Source of the DNA: a virus
Virus record (IMG/VR): IMGVR_UViG_3300025652_000292
Coordinates: 1-32,229 of that record
DNA: 32,229 bases
Reading direction: 5' to 3' (one strand)
Shown: positions 21,085 through 30,489 of the stretch, one piece after another
How the letters are laid out: each line of letters begins with the position of its first letter
Numbering within the stretch: position 1 is the first letter of the stretch
The notes under the pieces: generated by a model
What the model was told of the DNA's origin: nothing
The model's database searches: none
Seen by the model: only the letters and a program-made list of their open reading frames with translations
Program-made: the position numbers and the translations under genes

Positions 21085-21740
21085 TACAATATCCCTCGCG
21101 CTTTTAGTTTAGCCCGTAACTCGGGGTTTCTTTTTGCACGCTCCCTCAATACATCAAGCGCCTCTTCCTCAGTCAGGTCTGGTTGTGAACTATCCTTGAC
21201 GCCTTTTTTAAGATCAGTAAAAGCCTTGTCTGCGTTGTTCTTCATTCCCCTAAGAGCATCTATACGCCGCTGCCTTTTACCCTCTAAAGTTTCCGGCTTG
21301 TCACCAAACTCAGGAATATACAATTGGTTGTTTAGCTCTACTTCAGCTTCGGTCAAAGCGGCACCTGACTCTTTCCTTAGTACAGCCATACTAAAGTCCT
21401 GAGACGCATTACGAAAAAGCTGATAATTAGAGGAGGTTAAAGCGTTCTCTAAAAAATCAGGAATAAATGGCGCTACAGGAAGCAAGTTGTCTTTGACTGC
21501 AGTAATGTTAAACATATCAACTGGGTTGTAACCAGAATCAACAAGGTCATCCATCACCGCCATGTTCTGCTCCATACGAAGAGCAAAACCAGCAGCGTCT
21601 TTCTGCTCTTTTGAAAATGGGGACTTCTTTTTCTCTGTTCCAGCAATAATCCCCGAAGCAGCAATAGGATCAGGAGACGCAGCTCTTTGTGGCATCTGAG
21701 TTGTAGATTGTTCAAATTCTTCTAATGTCAGTATCGGCAT
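21084..21740 (-). CDS. Internal virion protein (RKESGAA motif family)
   Basis: A 218-aa protein, helical, with NASQDFSMAVLRKESGAALT around residues 111-130 and QLYIPEFGDKPETLEGKRQR after it. The pattern F..AVLR.ESGAA...E followed by a YxP...GD segment recurs in phage internal or ejection proteins I have seen annotated as hypothetical. The C-terminus is very basic (ERAKRNPELRAKLKARGI). It is three bases after the 250-aa gene and directly before the ejection protein. Confidence 0.7.
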   Translation of the reverse strand: MPILTLEEFEQSTTQMPQRAASPDPIAASGIIAGTEKKKSPFSKEQKDAAGFALRMEQNMAVMDDLVDSGYNPVDMFNITAVKDNLLPVAPFIPDFLENALTSSNYQLFRNASQDFSMAVLRKESGAALTEAEVELNNQLYIPEFGDKPETLEGKRQRRIDALRGMKNNADKAFTDLKKGVKDSSQPDLTEEEALDVLRERAKRNPELRAKLKARGIL

Positions 21741-21743
21741 AAG

Positions 21744-22496
21744 TTAGTCCTTGGTGAAGTATATCATCTGACCATCTGCGCCAGGACGTTGAAATATTGG
21801 AGCACCTGAGCTGTGGTATCTCCCTGTAAATGTAGCATCTGGAAACTCTGCTGGAGCACTGGTGTCTTGCGGCTGAGTAAATATGTCTTCGACAGTAATC
21901 CCAGGAACCTGCACAACCCTGGCACCCTCTTCTGTTTGGACCGTCTGCATTCTAGGCTTCTGAACAAACTTGAGCGCGAGCTTATATTCTGGCGTGTTCT
22001 TCAACGATGGATTTTTTTCTGCTTCCAACAAAATGTTAAACATCTGAGCCTCTAGGCTCTTGCCAGCAAAGACGCCTCCCGTCTCTTTCAGTACCTGAAG
22101 ATCATACTTAAACTTTGCGTCAAGCATTTTCTCCTGCATAGCTTTTGCATCTTGCCTTCTTTGCTCTACATCCTGATAAGCCATCTGCATGAGCTTGGAC
22201 CGCATTTCGTCAGCTCTTTGCTGGCGCTTCTGGGCTGCCTCGCTGTAAAGATTAAATCCTGCTGCCAGGCCATAACCAATAGATGAGGGTCTACCACTTG
22301 CTGCTTGCTCAACCAAGCCTCGGCTAAGATCTGAAGCCATGCCATACAAGCCGCGCTTCCTGGTGGTAGGCATAAGAAAAGAAAGCTCCTGGGCTTTTTT
22401 ATTTATTGCCTCTAGGTCGATTCCAGATTGCGGCTGATTCTGCATTGCCTGCAGCTGTTTGAAATATTCAAGGGTTGGATCCGTTGTCTCCGCCAT
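21744..22496 (-). CDS. 250-aa internal virion protein
   Basis: Helical and Gln/Met-rich in the first 150 residues (AAQKRQQRADEMRSKLMQMA), with a GYGLAAGFNLYSEAA segment near 74-88 that looks amphipathic. The C-terminal part is beta-like (TFTGRYHSSGAPIFQRPG). Its start overlaps the stop of the 1113-aa gene (TAATG). Position between two large internal proteins suggests an ejectosome component; no named domain recognised. Confidence 0.68.
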   Translation of the reverse strand: MAETTDPTLEYFKQLQAMQNQPQSGIDLEAINKKAQELSFLMPTTRKRGLYGMASDLSRGLVEQAASGRPSSIGYGLAAGFNLYSEAAQKRQQRADEMRSKLMQMAYQDVEQRRQDAKAMQEKMLDAKFKYDLQVLKETGGVFAGKSLEAQMFNILLEAEKNPSLKNTPEYKLALKFVQKPRMQTVQTEEGARVVQVPGITVEDIFTQPQDTSAPAEFPDATFTGRYHSSGAPIFQRPGADGQMIYFTKD

Positions 22497-25400
22497 TATG
22501 CACCCCCTTGATTCATGTAGGTGCCGGCAGCACCTAACGCTCCTAGTCCAGTAGCAAGACCAGCCTGCAACGCACTAGGCGGCGGAGTATAAGTTGTGCC
22601 AATAGTTGTTTGGCCGCCAGCCCCTACACCCATATTCACAAACGGCTGCAGAGCGTTGTACTGATTAAGCGGAGCCATCTGAGCCTGCTGCATTGCTGCA
22701 CGCTGGGCATCAAACATCTGCTGCTGATTACCCTGCTGCATTCCGCCGTACTGCATTAGATTCTGCATCTGCTGCTGGCCTGCTGCCTGCTGTGCATTGC
22801 CAAGACCCTGGAGGAAACCACCATAGCCTTGCTGCGCTGCAAGTTGCTGCTGACCGATCTGCCCCTGAAGTCCGCCCATGGCGCCATAGCCCTGCGCGAT
22901 AGTCGCTGCATTCTGCGCTGCATTGTTGCCCATCTGAGTCCTGGCATCCTGCATGCTTTGGCCTGCGCCCATCATTGTCTGACCAAGCTGAGTGCCGGCG
23001 CCATACATTTGATTAGCCACGTTACCCATAGTTTGACCATACTGCTGCTGAGCACCCATTCTTTGTTGAGCGCTTTGTCCCAGGCTAGAAGCCAGATTCT
23101 GCTGGTTACCCAACACCTGGCCGGCAGTGCCCTGGATAAGGTTGCCGTATCCTTGACCTGCACCCAATCTGCTTTGAGCTGCCTGGGCTTGTTGCTGTGA
23201 TCTTTGCTGCTGCGAACCAAGTCTTTGTTGAGCACTTGATCCAAGCTGGGCACCATACTGTTGCTGAGCGCCTAGACGCTGTTGAGCCTGGCTACCCATT
23301 TGATTAGCCAGCTGCCCAGATACATCCATCTGCTGCTGACCGATTCTACCAATGCCTTCACCTTCTGCCCTTTCCGCCGCAAGTCTTTGTTGCCCAGCAG
23401 ATCCAAGGGTTGAGGCCAGGTTTTGCCTAGCGCCCAGGGTTGATTGAGCTGCGCCCATCTGCTGAGAGGTCAGTGCCTGGTTGGCACCAAATCGTGTTTG
23501 TGAGATATCTCCAGCTCGTCTAGCCAGGTCAGATTGTGCTGCAGCCTTTTGCGCTGCGGTCTGCCCCATTTGAGAAGCCAGTGTTTGATCTGCGCCAAAC
23601 TGTGTTTGTGATACGTCACCAGTACGCCTAGCAATGTCTGCCTGAAATGCAGCACGTTGCGCGGCAGTATTTCCTAACTGAGAAGAAAGAGCCTGGTCTG
23701 CGCCAAACTGTGTTTGTGATATATCGCCTGCCCTTCTTGCCAGGTCAGACTCAGCTGCACCTAACTGTGAAGCAGAAGAACCAAGCTGAGAAGCAACGGT
23801 CTGCCCTGCGCCAAATCTTTGCGAACCGGCAGCAGCTAAACGATCTGCAATGCTTTGATTAGCAGCCAGGTCGCCAGAAGCCTCCTGGGACATTCTGCCA
23901 GATAGTGATTGGTCTGCAGTAAGCCTGCTCGCCGCACCCTGACTCAATGTATTTGCAGCACCCTGCTGGGCACTCAAGTCCTGACCGCCAAGAGATGCAA
24001 GCCCTTCTGCTGCGCCACGCTGAGCTCCCTGCTGTCGAGCAAACTCACTCATCGCAGTGTTTTGAGCGTTCTGGAATCCCTGAGCTCTTAGACCGCCAAC
24101 CTCTTTGGCCAATCCTCTACCCATTGCTTCCGCTCGCTCTGCAGCAGTCAACCTAGCCCTAGAGCCAAAAGCAGACTCACCGCCAGTCTGTATATCTCTA
24201 GCGGTCTGAGCCATGTCGGACTGAGCCAACCCTTTAGTGGCGTCCTGGATCATTTGGTTGACTACACTATCTTCATACGGGTTCATATACTGAGAAGTAG
24301 TTGACGGATCAAATGCCCCTACAGAACCACGCAGTAAATCCCTGGACTCATTTAGCCCAGCAGAGAAATCATCAACCGCACCAATCCCACGCTGTTCTGC
24401 GTCAGACAGTCTGTTGCCGAAACGGTCAACAGCGGCACCAAGCCTTGCTGTAGCTTCACCTTGTCGGTTGGTAAATCGGTCAACAGCTCCACGCTCCTGG
24501 CCTAATGCCTGGTTGAGCTCTTGATTTAATTTTGCTTCTGCACCCTGCAGAGATGTGGTGGCCTGACCCAAGCCTTGGCCAAGACGATCTACGGCACCTT
24601 CTTGCCTGGCTAAGGAGCCAGATAAGCCCTCGCCTAAACCTTCAATCCCCTGCCTAAGTGCTGCAGTTGACTGACCTAAACCAGAATCTAAAGTACGACC
24701 AGCCTGCTCTTGCCTGGACAAAGATTGTGTTAATCCAGCCCCTAAGCCTTGAACACCTTCTCTAAGCGCTGCAGTTGAAGAGTCCAGTCCTGATCCCAGG
24801 CCAGCGACAGCTCGACGCTGTTCTGCCAAAGATCCACCTAAACCTCCACCAAGCTCATTTACTGATCGAGATAAACCCTGAGTTGCTTGCCCTACTTGGC
24901 CAGAGAATTGTCCTTCTGCGCCTCTAGCTAAACCTTCTATTCCACCCAGGTCTCGCGCAAACCGATCACCAGATTGTCGAAGCATCGCACCCTGCTGCCC
25001 AAGTGCCTGACGTTGCTGACTTGCACCACCGGCCAGCTCCCTGGCAGCGCCAGCAAGTCCTCGATCAAAACCGGCTGTAGATCTTCTAGCCAAATCATCA
25101 ATATTAGATAAGTCGCGTCCAAATCTATTGGCAGCTAACTGACCAGTCCGCTCAGATCCAGCAAGATCTCGCTTAAACCTGTTAAGGTCATTAGCTGCAA
25201 ACCGATCCACATCACCCATTCGGTCGTCAAATGCAGAGGCTGCACCCCTGGATAAATTCTCTACGCCCTGGGCACGTTGGTCGAATTGCTGCTGAGTTTG
25301 AAGCGCTTGTTGCTCTTGAGCAGACAAGTCTCTCCGTAATTCATTTGTTGCTCGCTGCGCTTCGCTCTGGTTTCTGCGAATGCCGCCTAATGCGTCACCC

Positions 25401-25837
25401 AAACCACGCTGGGCTTGAAACTCAGATATGCCTGCGCCACGCTGCAACTCTTGGAGTGACTGCTGCTGAGAAGCAAGCTGAGCCTGCTGCCCTTCACCCA
25501 GGGCACCAAGGCCCTGCTGATACGCATCTTGAGAAGCCTGGAGAAAAGGCTCTTGAGAACCAACGGCCTCTCTTGCCATTTCAAAGGCTGCTTGTTGGTC
25601 TGGGCTAAACCCAGCAATCTCCTGGGGAGTAACCAGGGGACGACCCTGCTCATCAAAGAAACTGCGCTCGGCAGCTTGCATCGCTCCAGGTATAAAACCG
25701 CCCTGGCCATCTAAGCCATAAAGCATTTGCTGGACAATAGGGTCCATGCTGGTTTCAGTCTTTTGAATACCAGCTACATAAGGAGAAGCGGCGCCACCTT
25801 CTTGAAACCTTTTAATTTGGGCGGGGGACATAATCAT
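22496..25837 (-). CDS. Giant Gln/Ala/Gly-rich repeat protein of the virion
   Basis: A 1113-aa protein of very low complexity. Three repeat zones are visible. Residues about 300-420 have 36-residue units (LSRQEQAGRTLDSGLGQSTA then ALRQGIEGLGEGL). Residues about 650-790 have another 36-residue unit (ARRTGDVSQTQFGADQTL then ASQMGQTAAQKAA), with near-identical copies in the DNA at 108 bp. Residues about 850-1010 have 18-residue units (LGQSAQQRMGAQQQYGQT). Eighteen residues are five helical turns, so long straight helices or ribbons are predicted. A central non-repetitive part (STTSQYMNPYEDSVVNQMIQ) is likely globular. Its place after the LysM protein suggests an internal or ejected scaffold; tape-measure-like use cannot be excluded. 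Confidence 0.72.
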   Translation of the reverse strand: MIMSPAQIKRFQEGGAASPYVAGIQKTETSMDPIVQQMLYGLDGQGGFIPGAMQAAERSFFDEQGRPLVTPQEIAGFSPDQQAAFEMAREAVGSQEPFLQASQDAYQQGLGALGEGQQAQLASQQQSLQELQRGAGISEFQAQRGLGDALGGIRRNQSEAQRATNELRRDLSAQEQQALQTQQQFDQRAQGVENLSRGAASAFDDRMGDVDRFAANDLNRFKRDLAGSERTGQLAANRFGRDLSNIDDLARRSTAGFDRGLAGAARELAGGASQQRQALGQQGAMLRQSGDRFARDLGGIEGLARGAEGQFSGQVGQATQGLSRSVNELGGGLGGSLAEQRRAVAGLGSGLDSSTAALREGVQGLGAGLTQSLSRQEQAGRTLDSGLGQSTAALRQGIEGLGEGLSGSLARQEGAVDRLGQGLGQATTSLQGAEAKLNQELNQALGQERGAVDRFTNRQGEATARLGAAVDRFGNRLSDAEQRGIGAVDDFSAGLNESRDLLRGSVGAFDPSTTSQYMNPYEDSVVNQMIQDATKGLAQSDMAQTARDIQTGGESAFGSRARLTAAERAEAMGRGLAKEVGGLRAQGFQNAQNTAMSEFARQQGAQRGAAEGLASLGGQDLSAQQGAANTLSQGAASRLTADQSLSGRMSQEASGDLAANQSIADRLAAAGSQRFGAGQTVASQLGSSASQLGAAESDLARRAGDISQTQFGADQALSSQLGNTAAQRAAFQADIARRTGDVSQTQFGADQTLASQMGQTAAQKAAAQSDLARRAGDISQTRFGANQALTSQQMGAAQSTLGARQNLASTLGSAGQQRLAAERAEGEGIGRIGQQQMDVSGQLANQMGSQAQQRLGAQQQYGAQLGSSAQQRLGSQQQRSQQQAQAAQSRLGAGQGYGNLIQGTAGQVLGNQQNLASSLGQSAQQRMGAQQQYGQTMGNVANQMYGAGTQLGQTMMGAGQSMQDARTQMGNNAAQNAATIAQGYGAMGGLQGQIGQQQLAAQQGYGGFLQGLGNAQQAAGQQQMQNLMQYGGMQQGNQQQMFDAQRAAMQQAQMAPLNQYNALQPFVNMGVGAGGQTTIGTTYTPPPSALQAGLATGLGALGAAGTYMNQGGA

Positions 25838-27834
25838 GCTGGCTCTCCTGCAAAGTCTCTGAACAGCTTCATCATGTCGTACATTAGCTTTGTGCCTTTC
25901 TCCCTGGACTCTTCACCCAGGGGTTGCAATGTAATGATGCCGCCGTCTTTTTTCATCTCGAAAGCTCCAGCACCTCTTACTGCCTGGCCCGTCATGACGA
26001 ACTCGCCATCGGATAGCATGGCAGGAATGTCATCACTTACCTCAGTGCCTGGTCCTTCGATATCGCCAACCATTCTTTGAAACTCTTCCATAGAGACGTT
26101 GCCGCCATCAGCATAAGACATGACAGGTCCGCCGTATCTCATTCCTTCCGCTTCAGTTGGTGGTGGGGTTGGTCTTCCACCGCTCAAGGTCGGGAAGGTA
26201 TTAGCAGGCAGCAAGCCAAACTCAACAGGGTTAGGGGCTTCCCCTCCTGTACGTCTTGCAATCTCTGCTTCAATATTGTATCGGCCAGCCGCGTTCATAG
26301 AGGTCAACGGCGTCTGTGCTACACCTTTAGAGTTCTTGGCTTCATCATAAGCGAGCTTACCCAGCAAGCCGGCCAGGCCAAGCGCTGCAATGTCTTTGCC
26401 TCCAAAGCCACCGCCACCGCTACCACCGCCAGTGATAGACTTGATAAAGTCAGGTGTTGGATTGCTCCCACCAAATCCTAAGCTGTCGCCTATGTTCTTT
26501 ATGTAGTCTGGGGTGTCAAACGCCTCATCAATAAAGCTGCCATTGGTGAATGGGTTCAAACCAGACAGTACACTGGAGGCCGCTCCTGCAGCTGCACCAG
26601 TGCCGGCCATCATCTGGCCACCTGGTACGTTTAGCATTTGGCCAGCGATAATCATGTTGGGGTCAGTTATGTGCGGGTTATTTGCCATCATTTCTTCAAC
26701 AGATACGCCGTACTGCTGGGCTATCTGAGAGAGCGTATCCCCAGATTGAATCTGATATTGCTCTGGCACTCCTGCCATTCCAGCACCGCCAAGACCCGCT
26801 GCAGTGGTAAGACCTCTTCCAACCATTCCGGTAGGAGCTCCAGGCAGCTGACCAGGATTGAGCACGCTACCTGTTGCAGCTACACCAGGCAGCGCTGCCT
26901 CTCCTGAGTAAGTTGCTGTTTTTAGCAATCCAGGAATACCCTTGTTACCTGCAGCACCACCGAAGATGGTGTCCATGGGGCTAGAGACAAGGTTACCAAT
27001 ACCGCTCTTTAACGCAGCACCAGTGCCGGTTAAACCGGCGCCTATCCCGCTGAAAAAGTTACCGCCACCAGCTTTAGTGATATTAGAGATGTTAGATCCA
27101 ATACTTCCGCCAGTAGCAGCGGGGCCAGCTACAGTCAGCAAAGCCAGGGGATTGGCTCTGCCTTTTGCAACATCGTATACAGTGAATGCTTTGTTAGCCA
27201 AAGCAGCGATAGGCTGCCATGGACCAGGTATAAATTGAGCTACCTTGGCAAGAGGTTTGACAACCTTCTTAACAACCTTCTTAACGCTTTTTGCAATCTT
27301 CTTAAAGAAGCCGAATTCTTCCAGCCCAGTAATTGGGTTTAATGAGGCGATGCCCAAACCAACTACAGCCTGGTGTGGGTCAATATCTAATTCTTCAAAT
27401 CTTTGCTGAACGACACGCTCAAACTCTGGATCCTCAAATGCTTCAGGCGGAAGGACAACCTCACCTGGTCGGAGGTGAGCCAGGGCAGTATCATCGCCAC
27501 GACCTTCTGCTGCCAGGGCAATAGCCTGCTCAGCCATGGGCGCGTTAGCCCCAACCATAGCGGCTTCAGCCAGGTGCTCATATGTTCTTTTTTCTGTGGG
27601 ATCGTCTGTGGCCTGGGCTTGCATCATCATCTCTTCGATGGCTGCAGCAATATCGGCATTCGGGTCTTGAGTTACGGCCTGCTCTACAACGGCCTCTTGA
27701 GCTTGGCCCATCAAGGCCATTTGATCCTGGGAAGGTGCTGCGCCGCCATCTCTCATCATGACAACTGGCCCTCCCATGTTCATTGGTTGGGCTTCAAGAC
27801 TTGCAAGCAGTTGATCTTCTAATTTCATATTCAT
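25834..27834 (-). CDS. LysM-domain virion protein
   Basis: A 666-aa protein. Residues 359-404 are a LysM peptidoglycan-binding domain (YQIQSGDTLSQIAQQYGVSV, then ITDPNMIIAGQMLNVP). Before it lie an acidic helical N-region with LRPGEVVLPPEAFEDPE near 121-137, a Lys-rich helix (KKIAKSVKKVVKKVVKPLAK) and Gly/Ala-rich segments. Near the C-terminus is DDIPAMLSDGEFVMTGQAVR, a motif recurrent in phage virion proteins but without assigned function. It probably binds the cell wall during DNA entry. No lysozyme or amidase active site was found, so it is not a complete endolysin. Coupled to neighbours by ATGA overlaps. Confidence 0.8.
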   Translation of the reverse strand: MNMKLEDQLLASLEAQPMNMGGPVVMMRDGGAAPSQDQMALMGQAQEAVVEQAVTQDPNADIAAAIEEMMMQAQATDDPTEKRTYEHLAEAAMVGANAPMAEQAIALAAEGRGDDTALAHLRPGEVVLPPEAFEDPEFERVVQQRFEELDIDPHQAVVGLGIASLNPITGLEEFGFFKKIAKSVKKVVKKVVKPLAKVAQFIPGPWQPIAALANKAFTVYDVAKGRANPLALLTVAGPAATGGSIGSNISNITKAGGGNFFSGIGAGLTGTGAALKSGIGNLVSSPMDTIFGGAAGNKGIPGLLKTATYSGEAALPGVAATGSVLNPGQLPGAPTGMVGRGLTTAAGLGGAGMAGVPEQYQIQSGDTLSQIAQQYGVSVEEMMANNPHITDPNMIIAGQMLNVPGGQMMAGTGAAAGAASSVLSGLNPFTNGSFIDEAFDTPDYIKNIGDSLGFGGSNPTPDFIKSITGGGSGGGGFGGKDIAALGLAGLLGKLAYDEAKNSKGVAQTPLTSMNAAGRYNIEAEIARRTGGEAPNPVEFGLLPANTFPTLSGGRPTPPPTEAEGMRYGGPVMSYADGGNVSMEEFQRMVGDIEGPGTEVSDDIPAMLSDGEFVMTGQAVRGAGAFEMKKDGGIITLQPLGEESREKGTKLMYDMMKLFRDFAGEPA

Positions 27835-28157
27835 GGCGTGTTCACCGTTACAGTTCCCAAGCCGGATTCAATTACCTGACCAGCTGGATAGGTCTGGTGG
27901 GAATACAGATCTCGCAAAGCATTTCCATCAAAAGCCTGGTGTATTTGGTTAGTTGTATTAAAGATTATAGCACCCGTTGCAAACTGAAGGGTACTAATTT
28001 GTGTTGAGTTAAAATGGGGGGATATTGTAAAATCGACAGAACCGAGATTTATCTCCAAAACCCTAACCAAACGATTAAAGGTTTCTACATCAACCTGCGT
28101 ATCTGTACCGATCCCACCAGCTGCCAGGGGAAGCCTGGTCTCAAGTAGCTTACTCAC
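27831..28157 (-). CDS. 108-aa small virion-operon protein
   Basis: GTG start at 28157 overlapping the preceding stop by three bases, and stop overlapping the LysM-protein start. The product is mixed alpha/beta (VETFNRLVRVLEINLGSVDF, then TGAIIFNTTNQIHQAF) and has no recognised family. It may be a minor tail protein because of its position after the nozzle-like gene. Confidence 0.62.
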   Translation of the reverse strand: MSKLLETRLPLAAGGIGTDTQVDVETFNRLVRVLEINLGSVDFTISPHFNSTQISTLQFATGAIIFNTTNQIHQAFDGNALRDLYSHQTYPAGQVIESGLGTVTVNTP

Positions 28158-30052
28158 GACCGGCGACCACTTGGTTGTATATCAATCCTGGTAGAGCCTA
28201 GCCTCCACTTATATCCAAGCTGATTGTTTGCAGTGTCGTCATCATCCGACTCAAACCTGAATACCAGCTGCCGCGCACGGCTTCTTACGTTGTTATAGGT
28301 AGATGTTCCGGTGACTTGGGTGGTGGAGTCTGTGGTCAAATCTTGACCAGGGTAATCTCTTCGTTTAAGAACTATGTTCATCGCAGGAGTGTTGCTAGAG
28401 CTGCCATCACTAAAGAAAGCAACATCAGGTATGATCTGCTTGACAAAAGAGAAGTTCTCTCCGTCACCAATAGCGGTATCGCCAGACTCGACAAATACAT
28501 TGGTCATTGGGCCGTGATTATCGTTGTAGCCCGTCTCATGCTCAAACACCAGGCTCTGCCCTGAAGACTGGGCCCCAGATAACGGCAAGTCTTCAATGCC
28601 TGCATCTAGCCAGGAGTACCGGACCAGGGAACCAATCGACCAGGTATTCTCTTCGTAGTTGTAAATGACATACCGGCTAATCTCGCCAGTAGCATCTTCC
28701 TTGGACGGGTAGAAGAACCACATCTCACCAAACTCGGAGTTAAGACCCATATGGCATTTGAATGCCTGCTCCAGGTCTAGGTCCTCAAACACGTATTCCT
28801 GAACGGAGCAGGGCAGCTTCTTAACTGCACCAGTGTAAACATAGAATCCGGTTTTCGACGCAAAAAACACCCCGCTCGGCGCATTTACTGCAGCCTTGGG
28901 TCCAATCAATCCGGCGCCTTCGTTTACCAGGTTTACCGCAAACGTCAGCGGTGGTCCGATAAAGTTCATGCTGTATAGGCTGGTGTCTGTCCAGATCAGG
29001 ATCTCCTGCCTAGACTTCAGCCCCCCAACAATAAAGGAACCGGAGCTCAATCGCACATCACCCGCTGAGTTAGTTGGCAGCGGCTCAAACTCCAAATCAT
29101 TCTCTGAAGCAGAGAAGGCAACAAGCATAGGGTCGATAACACCAGTCCTGGCGCCACCGCTTACAGGGTCGCAACCTAAAACAACCAGGTGTCGATCAGT
29201 CTCTGAAGTAATAACCTGGAGCCCAACAGTGGGGACCTGGTTGGCACCGCTAACTGTGGCCAGCTCTTTGGCCTCAACCGTAACGCCGTTATTTTCCACC
29301 CAGCGATAAATACCCGCACCCCTGGGATTAATTATTAAGTTCTCACCAAAGTTATCGTGGGTCCATAGCCTCAGCTGATTGACTGCAGATATGGCGTTAG
29401 CCGAACCATAGGCGCCATTGCCCCAGGTGCCGATACCCCAACCGGTACTGGTTACATAAGTATCCAGGCCCACGTTTATTTGATAGGTGCCTACAGTGCT
29501 AGAGCCGCCATTTCCAGAGTCGCTGGCATTTGCCGTAACGGTGTTACCGCTAGTGTCCTTGGCGGTTATGGTGTAGGTGTTGGCATCTGTCACCAGAAGG
29601 ATTTGATATTCCTGGTTAAGTACGCCGGCTGTAATTAATCCACCCAAAGAAGCAGCGCCGCTAAATGTGACAAAATCGTTTGTCACCGCGCCATGGGCAG
29701 TATCTGTGATTGTAATTGTTGAAGAGCCGTTAGAAGCTGAAAAGGTTACATCGCCTGCAGAAGTAACCAGGCGAATAGGGGTAACGTCATTGTAAGAATT
29801 ACCCTCTTCAATGTAATACTTCCAGGTGGTGCCTACGCCCAAGAACCTGGTGCCACCGAGAGAGATCCAGCTATGCAGTGCCCTGCTCAACCCAAGAAAA
29901 TAATTCTGGCCGAGCTGCTGCCAGCCGCCTACTTTCTCTACACGGGCTTTTCTAAAGCGCACAAGATTGCCATCAACCCAGCCGCCCTGGGCGCTGTAGT
30001 CGGTGGCTTCTTTATTTATGCCAGCTTGAAACTCTATCTTTGATAGCGGCAT
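28154..30052 (-). CDS. Tail nozzle / stabilisation-like protein (P22 gp10 type)
   Basis: A 632-aa protein opening MPLSKIEFQAGINKEATDYS, with GGWVDGNLVRFRKARVEKVGGW close behind. This opening is typical of short-tailed-phage stabilisation or nozzle proteins, which form a beta-propeller platform below the portal. A separate insertion near residues 100-195 (DTAHGAVTNDFVTFSGAASL, then EYQILLVTDANTYTIT) looks like the small FCCH-type beta domain seen in tail proteins. The remainder is rich in Trp/Tyr beta strands (LWTHDNFGENLIINPRGAGI, MWFFYPSKEDATGEISRYV). Assignment rests on the N-terminal pattern and gene order. Confidence 0.8.
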   Translation of the reverse strand: MPLSKIEFQAGINKEATDYSAQGGWVDGNLVRFRKARVEKVGGWQQLGQNYFLGLSRALHSWISLGGTRFLGVGTTWKYYIEEGNSYNDVTPIRLVTSAGDVTFSASNGSSTITITDTAHGAVTNDFVTFSGAASLGGLITAGVLNQEYQILLVTDANTYTITAKDTSGNTVTANASDSGNGGSSTVGTYQINVGLDTYVTSTGWGIGTWGNGAYGSANAISAVNQLRLWTHDNFGENLIINPRGAGIYRWVENNGVTVEAKELATVSGANQVPTVGLQVITSETDRHLVVLGCDPVSGGARTGVIDPMLVAFSASENDLEFEPLPTNSAGDVRLSSGSFIVGGLKSRQEILIWTDTSLYSMNFIGPPLTFAVNLVNEGAGLIGPKAAVNAPSGVFFASKTGFYVYTGAVKKLPCSVQEYVFEDLDLEQAFKCHMGLNSEFGEMWFFYPSKEDATGEISRYVIYNYEENTWSIGSLVRYSWLDAGIEDLPLSGAQSSGQSLVFEHETGYNDNHGPMTNVFVESGDTAIGDGENFSFVKQIIPDVAFFSDGSSSNTPAMNIVLKRRDYPGQDLTTDSTTQVTGTSTYNNVRSRARQLVFRFESDDDDTANNQLGYKWRLGSTRIDIQPSGRRS

Positions 30053-30058
30053 CAGCTA

Positions 30059-30487
30059 TCACGCTAGTCGAATAATAGCGCCTGTTGCTGTTGGCGTTGG
30101 GAAGACAACAGTAAAGTCTCCAGCAGTGGAGGTCTTATCTCCACCAAAGTCCACAGCACAAACAGCTTTATCTGATTGAGTATCGTTATAAATCAAGCAG
30201 CCCCTAGCGGTGATTGTGGCATTGCTGAAGGTGAGATCATTGAAATCACATACCGCAGTAGTGCCTGTAGCGAACGGCGTTACGTTAGTAAGCGCAGATC
30301 CACCGGAGGAGTAGTTGGTCCCACTAGCCTGGCCTGTTGTGGTAAAGGCAGTTGTAGCCGCACCCAGGTTAGCCGAAGAAGTGTAAAGCGCTAACTTAAA
30401 ACTGTTACCGCTAGAGTTAGTAAAATTGTGCGTACCGACAAGCAGCTCTTGCTTGAAGGACGTACATATTGCTGAAGTTATAGCCAT
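30059..30487 (-). CDS. Small beta-rich structural protein
   Basis: 142 aa from the ATG at 30487, which has GGAG eight bases upstream (GTG 30493 is the alternative). Thr/Ser/Ala-rich and beta-like (FKLALYTSSANLGAATTAFT and VVFPTPTATGAIIRLA). I recognise the SFKLALYTSSA opening as common in marine phage virion operons, without an assigned role; decoration or tail component are possible. Confidence 0.7.
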   Translation of the reverse strand: MAITSAICTSFKQELLVGTHNFTNSSGNSFKLALYTSSANLGAATTAFTTTGQASGTNYSSGGSALTNVTPFATGTTAVCDFNDLTFSNATITARGCLIYNDTQSDKAVCAVDFGGDKTSTAGDFTVVFPTPTATGAIIRLA

Positions 30488-30489
30488 CG

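Noticed and set aside
27405-27415. AACGACACG in the LysM gene
   Set aside because: Matches nine bases of the operator block but is in a gene with no -35/-10 boxes and is probably chance.
27403-27822. 139-aa plus-strand open frame and similar plus frames in 18600-31750
   Set aside because: They lie opposite long, motif-bearing virion genes and lack ribosome sites, promoters and any recognisable domain.
25834-27834. Endolysin call for the LysM protein
   Set aside because: Only the binding domain is visible; no lysozyme, amidase or peptidase active site was found, and the gene is in the virion operon.
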